In this document: in pieces, positions 15,627-16,319 of the stretch
Position numbering within the stretch: the first letter of the stretch is position 1
Layout: every line of letters starts with the position of its first letter
Assembly: GCA_016292575.1 (NCBI GenBank)
Contig: JAEDIH010000028.1
Coordinates: forward strand, 1-16,319
Length of the DNA stretch: 16,319 nt
Direction: 5' to 3'
Source: Clostridiaceae bacterium
GTDB taxonomy: Bacteria > Bacillota > Clostridia > Oscillospirales > Acutalibacteraceae
The notes under the pieces: generated by a model
Seen by the model: the letters and a program-made list of their open reading frames with translations, nothing else
What the model was told of the DNA's origin: nothing
The model's database searches: none
Translations under genes and position numbers: made by a program

Positions 15627-15658
15627 GGTTACTTTTGTCAATCGTCACAAAAGTAACC
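15627..15658. repeat. Perfect 12-bp palindromic hairpin
   Basis: GGTTACTTTTGT (15627-15638) and ACAAAAGTAACC (15647-15658) are perfect reverse complements around an 8-nt loop. It is not next to any gene end and lies inside the repeat mosaic. Confidence 0.8.
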
Positions 15659-15779
15659 AAAAGGACTTTGCTTCGGCTACGGCGCAAGAAGGAATCAAAA
15701 TGACGGCTTTGCGGGGGAAAAGCCGCATTTCGCTTCCATTGCGCCTACAGTTAAGTTGTGCTGAACCCATTTTTCCTTC

Positions 15780-15875
15780 GGTCGCCGCTTTCATCTGCAA
15801 ACAGCAACGGCGAGTTGGAATTAATTTACGCCTTAAAAGCATATAGTAACTACTTTTCAGGTCGCGGCTTTGTGC
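15780..15875 (+). repeat. 96-bp inverted repeat, left arm (B)
   Basis: The reverse complement of 16224-16319 aligns over all 96 bases with 7 mismatches and no gaps. The arm starts GGTCGCCGCTTTCATCTGC and ends GTCGCGGCTTTGTGC. Confidence 0.93.
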
Positions 15876-15912
15876 AAAAAAATAGGCTATCTATTTTTTA
15901 GTGAGTAAAGCC
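15866..15912. repeat. AT-rich long hairpin
   Basis: GGCTTT (15866-15871) pairs with AAAGCC (15907-15912). Inside, AAAAAATAG (15877-15885) pairs with CTATTTTTT (15891-15899) around GCTAT. It overlaps the end of the 96-bp left arm and could mark the boundary of the repeated element or act as a terminator. Confidence 0.6.
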
Positions 15913-16009
15913 AAACTGTAATGTAGCGCAAACAAAAAAGAAAAGGCGACAACCTGTACTGTTTCTTTCGTTCGGTTTAACAGAGCTTTATTTGCCGCGA
16001 AAGAGCCAA

Positions 16010-16044
16010 CATCTAACATCTAATATCTAATGTCTAATATCTAA
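16010..16044. repeat. Tandem array of five 7-bp units
   Basis: Five consecutive heptamers (CATCTAA, CATCTAA, TATCTAA, TGTCTAA, TATCTAA) share the xxTCTAA core. The array is short, with variation only in the first two bases. It abuts the inverted-repeat copy starting at 16046. Confidence 0.9.
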
Positions 16045-16045
16045 A

Positions 16046-16105
16046 GTAGGGGCGTCGCTTGAGGCGCCCGGGAAACCTTGCCTGTTGCACTGTTTACTAA
16101 CAAAG
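16046..16105 (-). repeat. 60-bp inverted repeat, right copy (A')
   Basis: This is the inverted partner of 15496-15555. It starts GTAGGGGCG, contains GAGGCGCCC and continues to ACCTTGCCTGTTGCAC. It follows directly on the 7-bp tandem array. Confidence 0.85.
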
Positions 16106-16151
16106 GAACAACGTACAAGTTAAAATTTACACAGTCGCGGCGGAGGTGTTT

Positions 16152-16214
16152 GGGCGGCTCCGAGCGCCGCCCGTACGGAGTTTGCTTTTATATTGTTCTT
16201 TTGTGGGTAAATCG
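16152..16214 (+). repeat. GC-palindrome plus T-rich tail unit, copy 2
   Basis: This is the direct copy of 15532-15593. GGGCGGC pairs with GCCGCCC, then GTAC, TTTGCTTTTATATTG and TTTGTGGGTAAAT follow. The palindrome differs in sequence from copy 1 but keeps its pairing potential, which looks like compensatory change. Confidence 0.75.
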
Positions 16215-16223
16215 TTCTTTTTT

Positions 16224-16319
16224 GCAGAAAGCCGCGACTTGAAAAGCAGTTACTATATGTTTTAAAAGCGTAAATTAATTCCCACTCGCCGTTGCTGTTT
16301 GCAGATGAAAGCGGCGACC
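16224..16319 (-). repeat. 96-bp inverted repeat, right arm (B'), cut by the window end
   Basis: This is the inverted partner of 15780-15875, with 89 of 96 bases identical. Homology is still perfect in its last 30 or so bases when the window stops, so the repeat probably continues. Confidence 0.93.

Larger units (their letters stand above)
15453..16319. repeat. Repeat mosaic without genes, running off the window end
   Basis: This 867-bp stretch contains no ORF I would call a gene. It is built from interspersed repeat pieces: a 60-bp inverted pair, a 96-bp inverted pair, a GC palindrome plus T-rich tail seen twice in direct orientation, a perfect 12-bp hairpin, a long AT-rich hairpin and a 7-bp tandem array. 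Open frames on both strands (for example about 15508-15846 plus and 15645-15842 minus) have atypical composition, no credible ribosome binding sites and lie across the repeat arms. The last repeat arm continues to the final base, so the element extends beyond the window. Confidence 0.8.

Noticed and set aside
15645..15842. 65-codon minus-strand open frame in the same region
   Set aside because: It overlaps the same repeats on the other strand and lacks start signals and domain patterns.
15508..15846. 112-codon plus-strand open frame downstream of spoIVA
   Set aside because: It crosses the GC palindrome, the perfect 12-bp hairpin and the 96-bp repeat arm, has no ribosome binding site, and its peptide has no recognisable domain. 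It is best read as repeat DNA that happens to be open.
15453..16319. CRISPR array
   Set aside because: The repeats are few, of different types, partly inverted and unevenly spaced. No series of short direct repeats with equal spacers exists, and there are no cas genes.

Overview
This window looks like chromosomal DNA from a spore-forming, low-to-mid-GC Firmicute, most likely a gut Clostridia member of the Ruminococcaceae/Oscillospiraceae type. Four observations support this: a full-length SpoIVA (492 residues from the chosen start); Gram-positive division proteins SepF and DivIVA; a transketolase split into two genes; and strong purine-rich ribosome binding sites with GTG and TTG starts. The taxonomic placement is inference. 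All intact genes lie on the + strand.

Layout. 1-163 is a non-coding leader with several hairpins. 164-5836 is mutS-mutL-miaA (mismatch repair plus tRNA A37 prenylation). 5814-7109 is an anchored HlyD-like protein of unknown role, overlapping both neighbours by 23 nt. 7087-9540 is a division block: a yggS-type PLP-binding protein, sepF and a divIVA-like coiled-coil gene. 9564-11789 is lspA (signal peptidase II), an rluD-type pseudouridine synthase and a HAD phosphatase, overlapping or tightly spaced. Up to here the genes form one nearly gap-free co-directional run. After a 112-bp gap with two hairpins come the two transketolase halves (11902-13688), closed by a strong hairpin terminator.

13748-13894 on the minus strand carries the C-terminal remnant of an XRE-type helix-turn-helix regulator. 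Its stop codon overlaps the transketolase terminator and its N-terminal half is missing. Just beyond it is a good match to a sigma-E (mother-cell sporulation) promoter driving spoIVA (13974-15452), which encodes the coat/cortex morphogenetic ATPase.

15453-16319 holds no convincing gene. It is a mosaic of interspersed repeats: a 96-bp inverted repeat (15780-15875 against 16224-16319, 7 mismatches), a 60-bp inverted repeat (15496-15555 against 16046-16105) interleaved with it, GC-rich palindromes followed by a T-rich tail, a perfect 12-bp hairpin and a 7-bp tandem repeat. The last arm reaches the window edge, so the element is cut off.

Most of the window is conserved housekeeping sequence. I see no defence, toxin or biosynthetic system. 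The parts most worth a second look are the repeat mosaic, the decayed regulator next to the sporulation promoter, and the HlyD-like gene inside the repair/division operon.
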